Assembly (NCBI GenBank): GCA_903881085.1
Contig: CAIRSA010000072.1
Span: 1 to 64,000, forward strand
Direction of reading: 5' to 3'
Origin: an uncultured Acidobacteriia bacterium
GTDB taxonomy: Bacteria > Acidobacteriota > Terriglobia > Bryobacterales > Bryobacteraceae
Length of the DNA: 64,000 bases
A program made the translations under genes and the position numbers. Below the pieces are notes generated by a model. The model was given only the letters and a program-made list of their open reading frames with translations. It was not told the DNA's origin and ran no database searches. Below, one piece after another: positions 33,951 through 43,125 of this stretch. How positions within the stretch are numbered: the stretch's first letter is position 1; the number at the start of each line of letters is the position of its first letter.

Positions 33951-35174
33951 TCAGATGCGCAGGAACAGTTTTCTGCGGTACATCCAATAAAGGATCAGCC
34001 AGAATGCGGCCAGCACGGCAACGCCTTGCATGAACTGCTCCAGGTTCGTGCCGAACAGCTGAAAGACGTTCTTGCCCAAGTGGATCTTAAACGAGCTCAC
34101 GATAAAGCCATCCCACAGATGTGCGATCAGATAGGCGGCGATGGAGTTCATGCCGATGACGACCAGCGGGAAGGCCCACTTGCGGTAACCCTTGTATTCG
34201 ATGAGCCAGCAGAACAGGGCCAGCAGCAGGAAACAGGCGCCGCCGCTGGCTAGTGTCCAAGAAGGCGTCCAGATGCGTTTCACCACTGGGCAGATTCCCG
34301 TGAAGTGCAGCAGCAGGCCGCTGGAGATGCCCGCCGCGCCGGTGACGAGGAATTTGCGGAACGGGATGATCGGGGCATCGGCGCGCAGCCAGCCGCCAGC
34401 GACAAGGCCGAGGATCATCGTGCCCAGGGTAGGAATAAAGCTGAGCGTCAGGTAGCCGCCGTTGTTGGCGATGAACGGCTTCACGCGCGGAAAGATGTTC
34501 ATGAACCAGCCGTCGAAGGCCAGCCCGAGGTTGTTGTTCTTGTTCCAGTGCGCGGCGAAGCCATCGTAATGGTGGGTCCAATCGGCTGGTACGCCGACGG
34601 CCTGGTAGTCGTAGCCGGGGCCTGCGACCGGATAGAGCGTCCACGCCAGCCAGTAGCCGACGAGGATCACGCCGAGCGCATTCCATTGCCAGCGAACGGG
34701 GCGGAAGCCGAGAAGAAAGAGGATGGGGTAGCCGAGGCCTATCTGTGTCAGCGTGTCTTCAAAGGTGAAGTTGGTTTGCGTGGCGTGGGTGGAGCGCAGG
34801 AAGATGCCGAGCGCGGCCAGCAGGAAGGCGCGCCATAGGGCGTGCGTGAAGAGGTTGCCGATGGTGCCGCCTTTGGCGAGTCGGCTGGCGATGGAATAGG
34901 GTAGCGCGACGCCGACCAGGAATGAGAACGAGGGCTGGATCAGATCGTGAAGAGAGCAGCCGGCCCATTCGACGTGCGACTGGTTGAAGGCGAGGAACTG
35001 CCAGATGGGGTTATCCGGAAAGTTGCGGGCCACGCGCGAGAGGCGCAGCACTTCGGCCATCATCAGGAACATGACGAAGCCGCGGTAGGCGTCCATGGCA
35101 ATATTACGCGGGGGCGGCTGGGGTGTGGCGGGTGTGGAGGATTGGCTTGGCGCGGGGCGGGTGATTGTCTGCAT
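33951..35174 (-). CDS. DUF5009 / heparan-alpha-glucosaminide N-acetyltransferase-like membrane protein
   Basis: A 407-residue polytopic protein of about ten helices. It has the hallmark [20 protein letters not shown] at the N-terminus, [18 protein letters not shown], and [17 protein letters not shown] near the C-terminus. The family (NagX/HGSNAT-like) is thought to transfer acetyl groups onto glucosamine units across the membrane. The proline-rich N-terminal 25 residues are cytoplasmic. It is divergent from the arsenite operon, with no functional link evident. Confidence 0.85.
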   Translation of the reverse strand: MQTITRPAPSQSSTPATPQPPPRNIAMDAYRGFVMFLMMAEVLRLSRVARNFPDNPIWQFLAFNQSHVEWAGCSLHDLIQPSFSFLVGVALPYSIASRLAKGGTIGNLFTHALWRAFLLAALGIFLRSTHATQTNFTFEDTLTQIGLGYPILFLLGFRPVRWQWNALGVILVGYWLAWTLYPVAGPGYDYQAVGVPADWTHHYDGFAAHWNKNNNLGLAFDGWFMNIFPRVKPFIANNGGYLTLSFIPTLGTMILGLVAGGWLRADAPIIPFRKFLVTGAAGISSGLLLHFTGICPVVKRIWTPSWTLASGGACFLLLALFCWLIEYKGYRKWAFPLVVIGMNSIAAYLIAHLWDGFIVSSFKIHLGKNVFQLFGTNLEQFMQGVAVLAAFWLILYWMYRRKLFLRI

Positions 35175-35242
35175 AGGCGCTCCTTGTGGACGAGGTTATC
35201 ACAGATGCTGGTTGGGTGATGGGGATGTTGCCCGAAAACATC

Positions 35243-35301
35243 TTGTATCTTTCGGTATTTCCACTATAATAGAAATATGGAAGCTTTCCCATGTAGCTTC
35301 C
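35243..35301 (+). promoter_or_regulatory. Promoter and candidate operators of the arsenite operon
   Basis: TTGTAT (35243-35248), a 16-base spacer, and a consensus TATAAT (35265-35270). The -10 lies inside a perfect TATTTC/GAAATA inverted repeat (35256-35261 and 35272-35277). A second inverted repeat, GGAAGCT/AGCTTCC (35279-35285 and 35295-35301), follows the probable transcription start. Either could be the site for an ArsR-type or ArsD repressor. No arsR gene is adjacent. Confidence 0.6.
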
Positions 35302-35328
35302 TGGGCTGGAATGGTTAGGAGAGTCCGA

Positions 35329-35688
35329 ATGAAAACGATTCAAGTATTCGATCCCGCGCTGTGCTGCAGCACGGGCGTGTGTGGAACCGAGGTCGATCAG
35401 GCGCTGGTGAGTTTTTCGGCCGACGTGGCCTGGGCCAAGCTGAATGGGGCGCAGATTGAGCGCTTCAATCTGGCCCAGCAGCCGATGGCCTTCGCGGAAA
35501 ACGGCGCGGTGAAGAAATTCCTGGAGCGCTCCGGAGCGGAGTCGCTGCCATTGATTCTGATGGACGGCGAAGTCGCGTTGGCGGGGCGCTATCCCACCCG
35601 CGCCGAGTTGTCACGCTGGGCCGGCATCTTGCCGACCATCGAAGCGAAGCCCGCCCCAAGTTGCTGCTCCGGCAGCAAGTGCTGTTGA
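35329..35688 (+). CDS. arsD: Arsenite metallochaperone ArsD
   Basis: A 119-residue thioredoxin-fold protein. Metal-binding cysteines C12, C13 and C18 are in ALCCSTGVCGTEVD, and vicinal pairs C112-C113 and C118-C119 are in SCCSGSKCC at the C-terminus. These match almost exactly the functional cysteines of the plasmid R773 ArsD. ArsD hands As(III) or Sb(III) to ArsA and weakly represses the operon. GGAG lies 8 bases before the ATG. It is the first gene of arsD-arsA-acr3-DUF2180. Confidence 0.94.
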   Translation: MKTIQVFDPALCCSTGVCGTEVDQALVSFSADVAWAKLNGAQIERFNLAQQPMAFAENGAVKKFLERSGAESLPLILMDGEVALAGRYPTRAELSRWAGILPTIEAKPAPSCCSGSKCC

Positions 35689-35704
35689 CCGAAGGAGCCA
35701 CGTC

Positions 35705-37531
35705 ATGAACTTTCTGAGCCAGCCGCCACGATTTCTCTTCTTCACCGGAAAAGGCGGCGTGGGTAAGACTTCGATCGCCTGCGCGACCGCAATCAATCTA
35801 ACCGAGGCCGGACGGCGCGTGCTGCTGGTCAGCACCGATCCCGCGTCCAACGTAGGGCAGGTGTTCGGGGTAAGCATTGGAAATCAGATCACAACTATTC
35901 CCGGTGTCGCCCGTTTGTCGGCATTGGAAATCGATCCGCAGGCCGCCGCGCAGGCCTACCGCGACCGCATCGCCGGCCCGGTGCGCGGCATTCTTCCGGA
36001 TGCAGTGGTCAAGAGTATTGAGGAACAACTCTCCGGCGCCTGCACCACCGAAATTGCAGCGTTCGACGAGTTCACGGCCCTTCTGACAGACCCCGCGCTC
36101 ACCACCGCCTACGACCACATTATTTTCGATACCGCCCCCACTGGCCACACCATCCGCCTGCTGCAACTGCCCGGTGCGTGGAGCGGATTTCTGGCGGAAG
36201 GCAAAGGCGACGCTTCGTGCCTTGGTCCCCTGGCCGGGCTCGATAAGCAGCGCGACCGCTACAGCCAGGCGGTGGACGCGCTGGCCGATCCGCTGCGAAC
36301 CCGTCTGATTCTGGTGGCCCGTGCGCAGCACTCCACGCTACTGGAAGTTGCGCGCACTCACGAAGAGCTTTCGAAGATCGGGCTGACACAGCAATACCTT
36401 GTCATCAATGGAGTGCTGCCCCGCAGTGAGGCGCTGCTGGATCCCCTGGCCGCGGCGATCTGTGACCGCGAACAAGCCGCCATCGATGCCGTACCAGAGG
36501 TGCTGAAGTTGCTGCCTCGCGATCAGGTATCGCTCAAGTCGTGCAACATGGTCGGCCTCGATGCGCTGCGCAGTCTATTCTCTGAAACCGCCGTCACGGA
36601 AGCGGACAACGCGGATCTGAAAGCAGCCACGGACGTGTCAGGCCTGGCGGAACTGATCGATGAGATCGCCGCCGATGAGCATGGTCTGGTGATGTTGATG
36701 GGCAAAGGCGGCGTGGGGAAAACCACGCTGGCCGCGGCCGTTGCCGTGGCTTTGTCGCAGCGCGGCCTGGCGGTACATCTTTCCACCACCGACCCGGCGG
36801 CCCATCTGACGGAAACGCTGCGCGGGGCGATGGACAACCTCACGGTAAGCCGGATAGACCCGCATGTAGAAACCGAGAACTACAGGCAGCATGTGCTCGC
36901 CACAAAAGGAGCCAAGCTCGATGCCGCAGGGCGCGCCCTGTTGGAGGAGGATCTGCGTTCGCCTTGTACGGAGGAGATCGCTGTGTTTCAGGCCTTTTCG
37001 CGCATTATTCGAGAAGCTGGAAAAAAGTTCGTAGTCATGGACACCGCACCCACTGGCCACACGCTGCTGCTGCTGGATGCGACGGGCGCCTACGACCGCG
37101 ACATCAAGCGCCAGATGATCAACAGCAAAATGCAGGTCACCACGCCGATGATGCGTCTTCAGGACCCCAAACAAACCAAGATACTTTTGGTGACCTTGGC
37201 CGAGACCACACCTGTGCTGGAGGCAGCCGCACTGCAGGCAGATCTGCGCCGCGCGGGCATTGAGCCTTGGGCGTGGGTCATCAATAACAGCGTTGCCGCC
37301 TCACATCCGCTATCGCCGCTGCTGCGGCAAAGGGCAAAGAACGAGCTGAAGGAAATTGAGGCCGTAGCCAAACACCTTTCGCACCGCTACGCGGTTGTAC
37401 CGCTGTTGCGCGAGGAGCCGACGGGCCTGGCGCATCTGCTCGAACTATCTGGCGCGGGATCGACAGAAGCCGACCCGCACGACGCTGTCGGCAAGGGCGA
37501 GGAGGCACCATGGCTCACCCTGAAGCAGTAA
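35705..37531 (+). CDS. arsA: Arsenite-stimulated ATPase ArsA (two-domain)
   Basis: A 608-residue tandem ATPase. The A1 P-loop is GKGGVGKTS at residues 15-23 and the A2 P-loop is GKGGVGKTT at 333-341. The signature DTAPTGHT occurs in both halves. Arsenite-binding C113, C172 and C421 are in SGACTTE, DASCLGP and RSPCTEE, matching C113, C172 and C422 of the R773 enzyme. It energises arsenite efflux at the inner membrane. It is 16 bases after arsD and overlaps acr3 by 22 bases. Pairing ArsA with an Acr3 rather than ArsB pump is known but less common. Confidence 0.96.
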   Translation: MNFLSQPPRFLFFTGKGGVGKTSIACATAINLTEAGRRVLLVSTDPASNVGQVFGVSIGNQITTIPGVARLSALEIDPQAAAQAYRDRIAGPVRGILPDAVVKSIEEQLSGACTTEIAAFDEFTALLTDPALTTAYDHIIFDTAPTGHTIRLLQLPGAWSGFLAEGKGDASCLGPLAGLDKQRDRYSQAVDALADPLRTRLILVARAQHSTLLEVARTHEELSKIGLTQQYLVINGVLPRSEALLDPLAAAICDREQAAIDAVPEVLKLLPRDQVSLKSCNMVGLDALRSLFSETAVTEADNADLKAATDVSGLAELIDEIAADEHGLVMLMGKGGVGKTTLAAAVAVALSQRGLAVHLSTTDPAAHLTETLRGAMDNLTVSRIDPHVETENYRQHVLATKGAKLDAAGRALLEEDLRSPCTEEIAVFQAFSRIIREAGKKFVVMDTAPTGHTLLLLDATGAYDRDIKRQMINSKMQVTTPMMRLQDPKQTKILLVTLAETTPVLEAAALQADLRRAGIEPWAWVINNSVAASHPLSPLLRQRAKNELKEIEAVAKHLSHRYAVVPLLREEPTGLAHLLELSGAGSTEADPHDAVGKGEEAPWLTLKQ

Positions 37532-38607
37532 ACCCTGAGTCGTCCAGCGGCGGCTTCGGCATGTTCGAGCGTTACCTGTCGGTGTGGGTAGCACTCTGCA
37601 TGGTCGCCGGAATTGGCGTGGGAAAGTTCGTCCCCGGTGCGGTTGCTGCGCTGCGCGAAATTGAGTTTGGCAAAGGCAGTCAGATCAATGCGCCCATTGC
37701 CGTCCTCATCTGGCTCATGATTACGCCAATGATGATGAAGGTGGATTTTTCCTCCGTCAAAAACGTCGGGCGGCGACCCGCCGGTCTGCTCGTAACACTC
37801 TTCATTAATTGGGTGGTAAAGCCATTCTCGATGGCGCTTCTTGCGTGGGTGTTCTTCCGCTTGGTCTTCGCCGCCTTCATGACATCGGCCGAAGCCGATC
37901 AGTACATTGCAGGCTGCATTATTTTAGCCGCTGCCCCTTGCACGGCCATGGTCTTCGTGTGGAGCCACCTGACGAACGGAGACGCTGCTTACACCCTGGT
38001 GCAGGTGTCAGTGAACGATCTGATTATGCTCGTGCTGTTTGTTCCGATCGTGCAATTTCTTGTACACGGGGCATCGTCGTTAAGTGTGCCGTTTCACGTT
38101 CTGATTATTTCCGTGCTCGTCTTTATCGTTGTGCCGCTGGTGGCTGGAATTATCCTACGCACCTTGCTGGTTCGCAAACATGGCCTGGCGTGGTTCGAAG
38201 GGACGTTGCTGCCGCGGTTCGCTCCGGTGACTATTTCGGCGCTGCTTGGAACGCTCGTGCTGATCTTCGCATTTCAGGCGGATAACATTACCGGGCGATT
38301 TTTCCATGTCGTGCTGATTGCCGTTCCCATTACCTTGCAGGTTTACTTCAATGCCGGCCTTGCCTACGGGCTGATGAAATGGCTGAAGGTGGAATATTCC
38401 GTTGCCGCGCCGGGCGCTCTGATCGGGGCCTCGAATTTCTTCGAACTGGCCGTGGCGACAGCCATTGCGCTATTCGGCCCGGAATCCGGCGCCGCCCTGG
38501 CAACCGTTGTGGGCGTGCTGGTAGAGGTGCCAGTGATGCTCTCTGTTTGTGCGGCGTGCAATCGCACGCGGCATTGGTTCCCCGAAGCCGCGGTACCTGC
38601 GCGGTAA
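37510..38607 (+). CDS. acr3: Arsenite efflux transporter, ACR3 family
   Basis: A 365-residue carrier with ten hydrophobic segments. Acr3 hallmarks are MITPMMMKVDF, a conserved cysteine in YIAGCIILAAAPCTAMVFVW, the intramembrane glutamate in ASNFFELAVATAIALFG, and VLVEVPVMLSVC. It exports As(III) using the proton-motive force, or ATP when docked to ArsA. Its 5' end lies inside arsA. The N-terminal 18 residues are hydrophilic. Confidence 0.94.
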   Translation: MAHPEAVNPESSSGGFGMFERYLSVWVALCMVAGIGVGKFVPGAVAALREIEFGKGSQINAPIAVLIWLMITPMMMKVDFSSVKNVGRRPAGLLVTLFINWVVKPFSMALLAWVFFRLVFAAFMTSAEADQYIAGCIILAAAPCTAMVFVWSHLTNGDAAYTLVQVSVNDLIMLVLFVPIVQFLVHGASSLSVPFHVLIISVLVFIVVPLVAGIILRTLLVRKHGLAWFEGTLLPRFAPVTISALLGTLVLIFAFQADNITGRFFHVVLIAVPITLQVYFNAGLAYGLMKWLKVEYSVAAPGALIGASNFFELAVATAIALFGPESGAALATVVGVLVEVPVMLSVCAACNRTRHWFPEAAVPAR

Positions 38608-38631
38608 GCGGGAAGAAGGAAGGATAAATCA

Positions 38632-38853
38632 ATGTTCTGCTACGAATGTTCTCAGTCTGGAACTCGAGTGGAAGCAATCGGTCTTTGCCATCATTGCTCG
38701 GTTGGGCTCTGTCAGGAGCATGGCTTCATCATTGCCGATCCCATTACTGCCACCGCCCTCGTCAATAGAACGGTCGTTCTCAAAAAGAAGGCTAGATTGC
38801 TTCTGTGCGGCACATGCCTGGCAGCATTGCAGCAGCAAAAAATAGCGTCGTAA
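38632..38853 (+). CDS. DUF2180-type zinc-binding protein
   Basis: A 73-residue protein with CYECSQSG, CHHCSVGLCQEHG and LLCGTCL, a cysteine/histidine arrangement fit for two metal sites. Proteins of this family turn up beside arsenic-resistance genes in several phyla. Placed 24 bases after acr3, it is probably part of the operon. Its role in arsenic handling is not established. It converges with the receptor gene ending 10 bases later. Confidence 0.75.
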   Translation: MFCYECSQSGTRVEAIGLCHHCSVGLCQEHGFIIADPITATALVNRTVVLKKKARLLLCGTCLAALQQQKIAS

Positions 38854-38863
38854 CATGGTGCGC

Positions 38864-41800
38864 CTAGAACTCGAGCCGGGCCTGGAAAGCGATCATGCGC
38901 GGAGAGCTATCGCCGCCCAGGCCGACTCCGAGCAATCCTGTTGGCGGCGAAGTGCTGTAGGCCAGCGCGCCGAAGCCGGTCTGCGTTGCGGGCTTGCCCG
39001 GGATGCCTGCGTATCCAAACGCGGGCAGGCCGAAGTTCGGATGATTGAACAGATTGAAGAACTGGCCGTCGATGCGCAGCCTGACATGCTCGCTTAATCG
39101 GAAGCGTTTGCTCAGGTAGAGATCGCTCCACACGAAGCCGGGGCCGCGCAGTGCGTTGCGCCCCAGATTTCCGAACTGGCAGTTCTTCGGCGCGTCGCCA
39201 CCCGCGCAAGCCCCGGTGCTTGCATCAACGGTTGAGACAAAGGCATCTGGATTCAGCCATTGCAAGGTTCCGGGCTGGGTGACGCCTGGTATGGCGTCGC
39301 GCCGGTAAAGCGGCACGCCTGAAACTACGCTGGCAAACTGTGGGCCGCTGCCATTCACGATGCCGTTGCCGTTGGAGGAGTAGGGCGCACTCATGACGGA
39401 AAATGGAACGCCGCTGTGGCGGAAGAGAGTGCCTGACACCTGCCAGCTATTGAACAGATAGCCCAACAGCCTCTGTCTGGTTTTGAAAGGCAATTCGTAC
39501 ACATAGCTGGCACTGAAGTTGTGTCGCACATCATAATCGCAGGGGCCGCGATCTCGTTGCAGATTGCCGGGGATTGGCGAGGTGATACCGCCAGCAGAAA
39601 AGGGCAGAAAGCCGCCGTTCGAGACGGTATCGATACAACGGCTCCACGAGTAGTTGGCCTGAGCCTGCAGGCCGTGCCCGAGCCGCTTTTCGGCAGTTAG
39701 TTGCAAGCCGTTGTAATGGCTGTTGGCTCCCGTGTTTAGCTGCGTGACTGCGCCGAATCTAGCGTCAGACGACGCCCCATACGGGAATGGCGCAAAGCAT
39801 CCTTTGCACACGGTCTGGTAGCCATTCACTTGGGTTGTGTATGGCTGGTTCACCGCACGCGTGCCAACGTACTGCGCGCGCAAGTTCAGCTTTGGGCCGA
39901 TCTGGTGTTCGAGGCCAAAGCTCCACTCCATGAAATACGGTGTGCGCAGTTTGCCATCGGGCACCGCGGTCATTGCCACCGGCTGCAGGCAGGTGCTTGC
40001 GTTCGCCAATGCCGAGGCACAGGAGAGCTGGCCGCGAGCGAAGCCAGTCTTGAAAACTTGATTAGCAGCGATGGTGGCGTCGATAGCGCTGTCAGGCACT
40101 CCGGGCGCGATGGCGGTTCCACCCACCGTGCCCAGCAGTCCGCCTTGGAAGGTTTGTGAATACGGCGGATTGACGCCAACCAAATCGACCACGCTGCCAG
40201 GCAGCAGATCGCTGAACAGGCCGAACCCGGAACGTAGCACGAGTTTCGGCGTCAACTGCCATGCGACGGCAGTGCGAGGCTGCAGGATAGCAGTTGGAGT
40301 GGCGGCGAAGATGGGTCCCAGGCCGGTGCGGATCGCGACATTCAGCGGCTGATTCACGTCGTGGGCAATCGCTTCAAACGAGCCCGCAAGACGCGCCACT
40401 GCCTTATGCGGATTACTTGGATTGGAGTTGTGCGTGGCGCGCATGCCGAAAGTCCAGGTGAAGCGCGGTGTGACCTTCCACGTATCCTGCGCATAGAGAT
40501 CGGCATTCAGGAAGTTATACGGCTGCGAGTCCGCGAGTGGAAATGTCATGGTGACGGTGGAAGCCACGCCGTGAATATATTGCGGCAGCGTGGTGTAGCT
40601 GACCAGCGGCACGGCGCCCTGCCCGAAATTGTAATCGTTGAGCCGCAGGATTCGCGTGTTGGTGCCAAAGCGCAGTTCATGCGGGCCGAGGGTCCAGGCG
40701 AGGTTGTCGTTAATGAAGAAGCGCGATGCACGGCGTCCTTGCACCCAGGTATTATTCAGGCCGCCCAGCGTTGTGAATGGTGCGCTGGCGCCACTCCCTT
40801 GCAGCACGATGGGAAAGCTGGAAAGCGTGCTCTTGAAATCGCGCGGCCCAAAGAGACTTTCGTACCAAGAGAATGCCGGATTGAAATAGTTCACCAGTCG
40901 CTGCGAAAACACATGCGTGTAACCGCTGGCAAGCGAGTATAGGGGTTGCGGCGAGATTGCATTGAACAATGGATTGATAGGGTCCGTGTAGGCGGCCTGC
41001 AAGCCATCGTCGTATTGCAGGCGATACCATGTAGTGTTCTTTTCATTGATGTTGAAATCGATTCGCGCGGTCTGCACCTGTTCATGGTCGGTGCTGGATT
41101 GGGAAATGTTTCGTCGATTGGCGCACCCATCTCCATTCGACGGAAGGCCCGCTGTTCTGCTGCCATCGCTGTTGAACGGGCAGCCAAGGATGGCCAGCGG
41201 CGTCCCTGCGGTGCTGCGATAGAGCGAAAACATGTTGCGATAAAACGGCACCAGCTGCGGCGCAGGTTTGTAGGTGGAGCCATTGACCGCGTCGGCACCA
41301 CCCAGCGGCAGTTGCTGCAGAACGTAGCTCTGAAACGCAGGCGTGGGAACCACCGTTGTGGAGACAATGGGGAGTGCCAGTTTTACCCACTCGCTGTCAA
41401 AAAAGAAGAACAGTTTGTTGCGAAAAATAGGCCCACCTAAACTTCCGCCAAAGTGGTTCAGTGTGGAGCGTGGCTTGTGGTTGCCCGGCGTGGCATTGGT
41501 AAAGAAATTCGCCGCGTTGAAGCGCGATCCGTTCCATAGTTCATACAGGTTCCCGTGAAACTGATTCGTGCCGGACTTGGTAACGTAGTTTATCTGCGAT
41601 GCCCCGTAGCGCCCCTGATCCACGGCGTAAGAGAGCGTGTTGACGGTGACCTCGGCTATAGAATTCAGCCCCAGCACAAGATTGGTGGAGAGGCCGCTAT
41701 TCAAGTTTGTCAGCGGATCATTCGTTTCGAGGCCGTCAACAATGTAGCCGTTGGAAAGCGAGGGTAAGCCGTTGAACTGAACGTTGCCATAGCCATTGGA

Positions 41801-42337
41801 GCCGCCGACGAAATCATTACCGCTGCCTGCCGTGTTGATCAGCGCGCCAGCGGCGAACTGCAAAGGGTAAGTCATATCGCCGCCGGGGTTGGGAAGATTT
41901 TCCAGAGCGCGGGCATTCAATGTTGTCGACGTATTCGGATTATCGGGGTTGACTAGCGGAGCTTCACCGCTCACCGAAATATCGCCTCGCGCAGCGGCCA
42001 GATGCAACGTGAAATTCACGGTTTGCTTTTGCCCCAAGCCGGAAAAGACCGGTTCGATTGTCTGTGCGGCAAACCCTGCCGCCTGGACCTTAACGGAATA
42101 GGTGCCAGGCTTGAGCTGCGGGAAATTGAAGCGGCCGGCGGCGTCGGTCACCACGCTGCGCGTCCATCCGTTTTCCGTGCTGAGGGCCGTCACTTCGGCC
42201 GAAGGCACGGACGCTCCACTGGGATCTGTCACGGCGCCCACGATCGCGCTGGTCGTCTCTCCCTGCGCGCGAAGTGATTGGGTAAGGCAGGGCAGCAACA
42301 GTAGTAGTAGGCTAAACGCGAAGCCAGAATTAGGCAT
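38864..42337 (-). CDS. Oar-like TonB-dependent receptor
   Basis: A 1,157-residue outer-membrane protein. The signal peptide is MPNSGFAFSLLLLLLPCLTQ. A carboxypeptidase-regulatory domain (SAIVGAVTDPSGASVPSAEV) is followed by a plug (TLNARALENLPNPGG, then SNGYIVDGLETNDPL) and a large barrel ending ARLEF, with a C-terminal Phe for BAM recognition. Solibacter-type genomes carry dozens of these, thought to import oligosaccharides or chelates. I reject a GTG start 66 bases upstream because it adds nothing resembling a leader. It is divergent from a DtxR/MntR-type regulator, hinting at metal-regulated uptake. Confidence 0.88.
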   Translation of the reverse strand: MPNSGFAFSLLLLLLPCLTQSLRAQGETTSAIVGAVTDPSGASVPSAEVTALSTENGWTRSVVTDAAGRFNFPQLKPGTYSVKVQAAGFAAQTIEPVFSGLGQKQTVNFTLHLAAARGDISVSGEAPLVNPDNPNTSTTLNARALENLPNPGGDMTYPLQFAAGALINTAGSGNDFVGGSNGYGNVQFNGLPSLSNGYIVDGLETNDPLTNLNSGLSTNLVLGLNSIAEVTVNTLSYAVDQGRYGASQINYVTKSGTNQFHGNLYELWNGSRFNAANFFTNATPGNHKPRSTLNHFGGSLGGPIFRNKLFFFFDSEWVKLALPIVSTTVVPTPAFQSYVLQQLPLGGADAVNGSTYKPAPQLVPFYRNMFSLYRSTAGTPLAILGCPFNSDGSRTAGLPSNGDGCANRRNISQSSTDHEQVQTARIDFNINEKNTTWYRLQYDDGLQAAYTDPINPLFNAISPQPLYSLASGYTHVFSQRLVNYFNPAFSWYESLFGPRDFKSTLSSFPIVLQGSGASAPFTTLGGLNNTWVQGRRASRFFINDNLAWTLGPHELRFGTNTRILRLNDYNFGQGAVPLVSYTTLPQYIHGVASTVTMTFPLADSQPYNFLNADLYAQDTWKVTPRFTWTFGMRATHNSNPSNPHKAVARLAGSFEAIAHDVNQPLNVAIRTGLGPIFAATPTAILQPRTAVAWQLTPKLVLRSGFGLFSDLLPGSVVDLVGVNPPYSQTFQGGLLGTVGGTAIAPGVPDSAIDATIAANQVFKTGFARGQLSCASALANASTCLQPVAMTAVPDGKLRTPYFMEWSFGLEHQIGPKLNLRAQYVGTRAVNQPYTTQVNGYQTVCKGCFAPFPYGASSDARFGAVTQLNTGANSHYNGLQLTAEKRLGHGLQAQANYSWSRCIDTVSNGGFLPFSAGGITSPIPGNLQRDRGPCDYDVRHNFSASYVYELPFKTRQRLLGYLFNSWQVSGTLFRHSGVPFSVMSAPYSSNGNGIVNGSGPQFASVVSGVPLYRRDAIPGVTQPGTLQWLNPDAFVSTVDASTGACAGGDAPKNCQFGNLGRNALRGPGFVWSDLYLSKRFRLSEHVRLRIDGQFFNLFNHPNFGLPAFGYAGIPGKPATQTGFGALAYSTSPPTGLLGVGLGGDSSPRMIAFQARLEF

Positions 42338-42432
42338 CCCTAATAGTAATTTGGCAGATCGGAAAATGCAAACATGGGCCGTTGGTTGCAACCACGGAAG
42401 CACAGCCGTATGATGAATTAGTGCCAGCTAAA

Positions 42433-43110
42433 ATGCCTGTTCCGGCGACCTCGGAATCGATTGACGACTATCTCAAAGCCATTTTGGAACTGGGTGGGGC
42501 GGAGGATTCCCGGGTGACCACAAACGCCCTGGCAGAGCGGCTGGGAGTGCGCACACCGTCCGTGACTGGAATGCTGAAGAAATTAGCCAGCCAACGCCCC
42601 GCCTACGTGCAGTATGAGAAACATCACGGGGTCCGCCTCACCTCCACCGGGAAGAGGAGAGCATGGGAACTGGTGCGGCATCACCGGCTGCTGGAATTGT
42701 TCCTTCACGACATCTTGAAATATTCGTGGGACGAAGTGCATGAAGAGGCGGAACGTCTTGAGCATTTCATCTCAGAGAGGTTTGAAGACCGGGTCGCGGC
42801 GATCCTCGGCGATCCTGAGATCGATCCGCACGGCCATGTGATTCCCCAGAAGTACGAAGCCGGAGTGTTTCGCGACGAGCTGCCGTTATTGCAATGGCCG
42901 CTGAAGATGCCAGCCAGCATCAGCAGCGTTTCCGATCGCAAAGCCGATGCCTTGCGCGAACTGGAACGCCTGGGGCTGCTGCCAGGCGTTGCGTTTGTGG
43001 TGGAGCGGCGAAACGCCGCTGGCACGCTATCGGTCCGAATCGGGAATGCGCGCGAACTCGTTCGGCTCAGTCCGGACTTGGCTAGCTGTATACAAGTTGA
43101 AGTCGTCTGA
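42433..43110 (+). CDS. DtxR/MntR-family metal-dependent repressor
   Basis: A 225-residue protein. The N-terminal winged helix is SIDDYLKAILELGGAEDSRV, with recognition region ERLGVRTPSVTGMLKKLA. The dimerisation and metal domain has HHRLLELFLHDILKYSWDEVHEEAE, then LEHFISERFEDRVAAILGDP and DPHGHVIP. A C-terminal FeoA/SH3-like domain follows. Metal ligands include the E-x-x-H pair in that helix. It senses Fe2+ or Mn2+. The ATG at 42433 is chosen; GTG 42421 is also possible, and neither has a clear ribosome site. It is divergent from one TonB receptor and convergent with another. Confidence 0.88.
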   Translation: MPVPATSESIDDYLKAILELGGAEDSRVTTNALAERLGVRTPSVTGMLKKLASQRPAYVQYEKHHGVRLTSTGKRRAWELVRHHRLLELFLHDILKYSWDEVHEEAERLEHFISERFEDRVAAILGDPEIDPHGHVIPQKYEAGVFRDELPLLQWPLKMPASISSVSDRKADALRELERLGLLPGVAFVVERRNAAGTLSVRIGNARELVRLSPDLASCIQVEVV

Positions 43111-43125
43111 CGCTTATAGCGATCT

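Noticed and set aside
35271-35328. Tiny open frame (MEAFPCSFLGWNG) as a leader peptide of the ars operon
   Set aside because: It has no ribosome site and overlaps the probable operator; nothing suggests attenuation.
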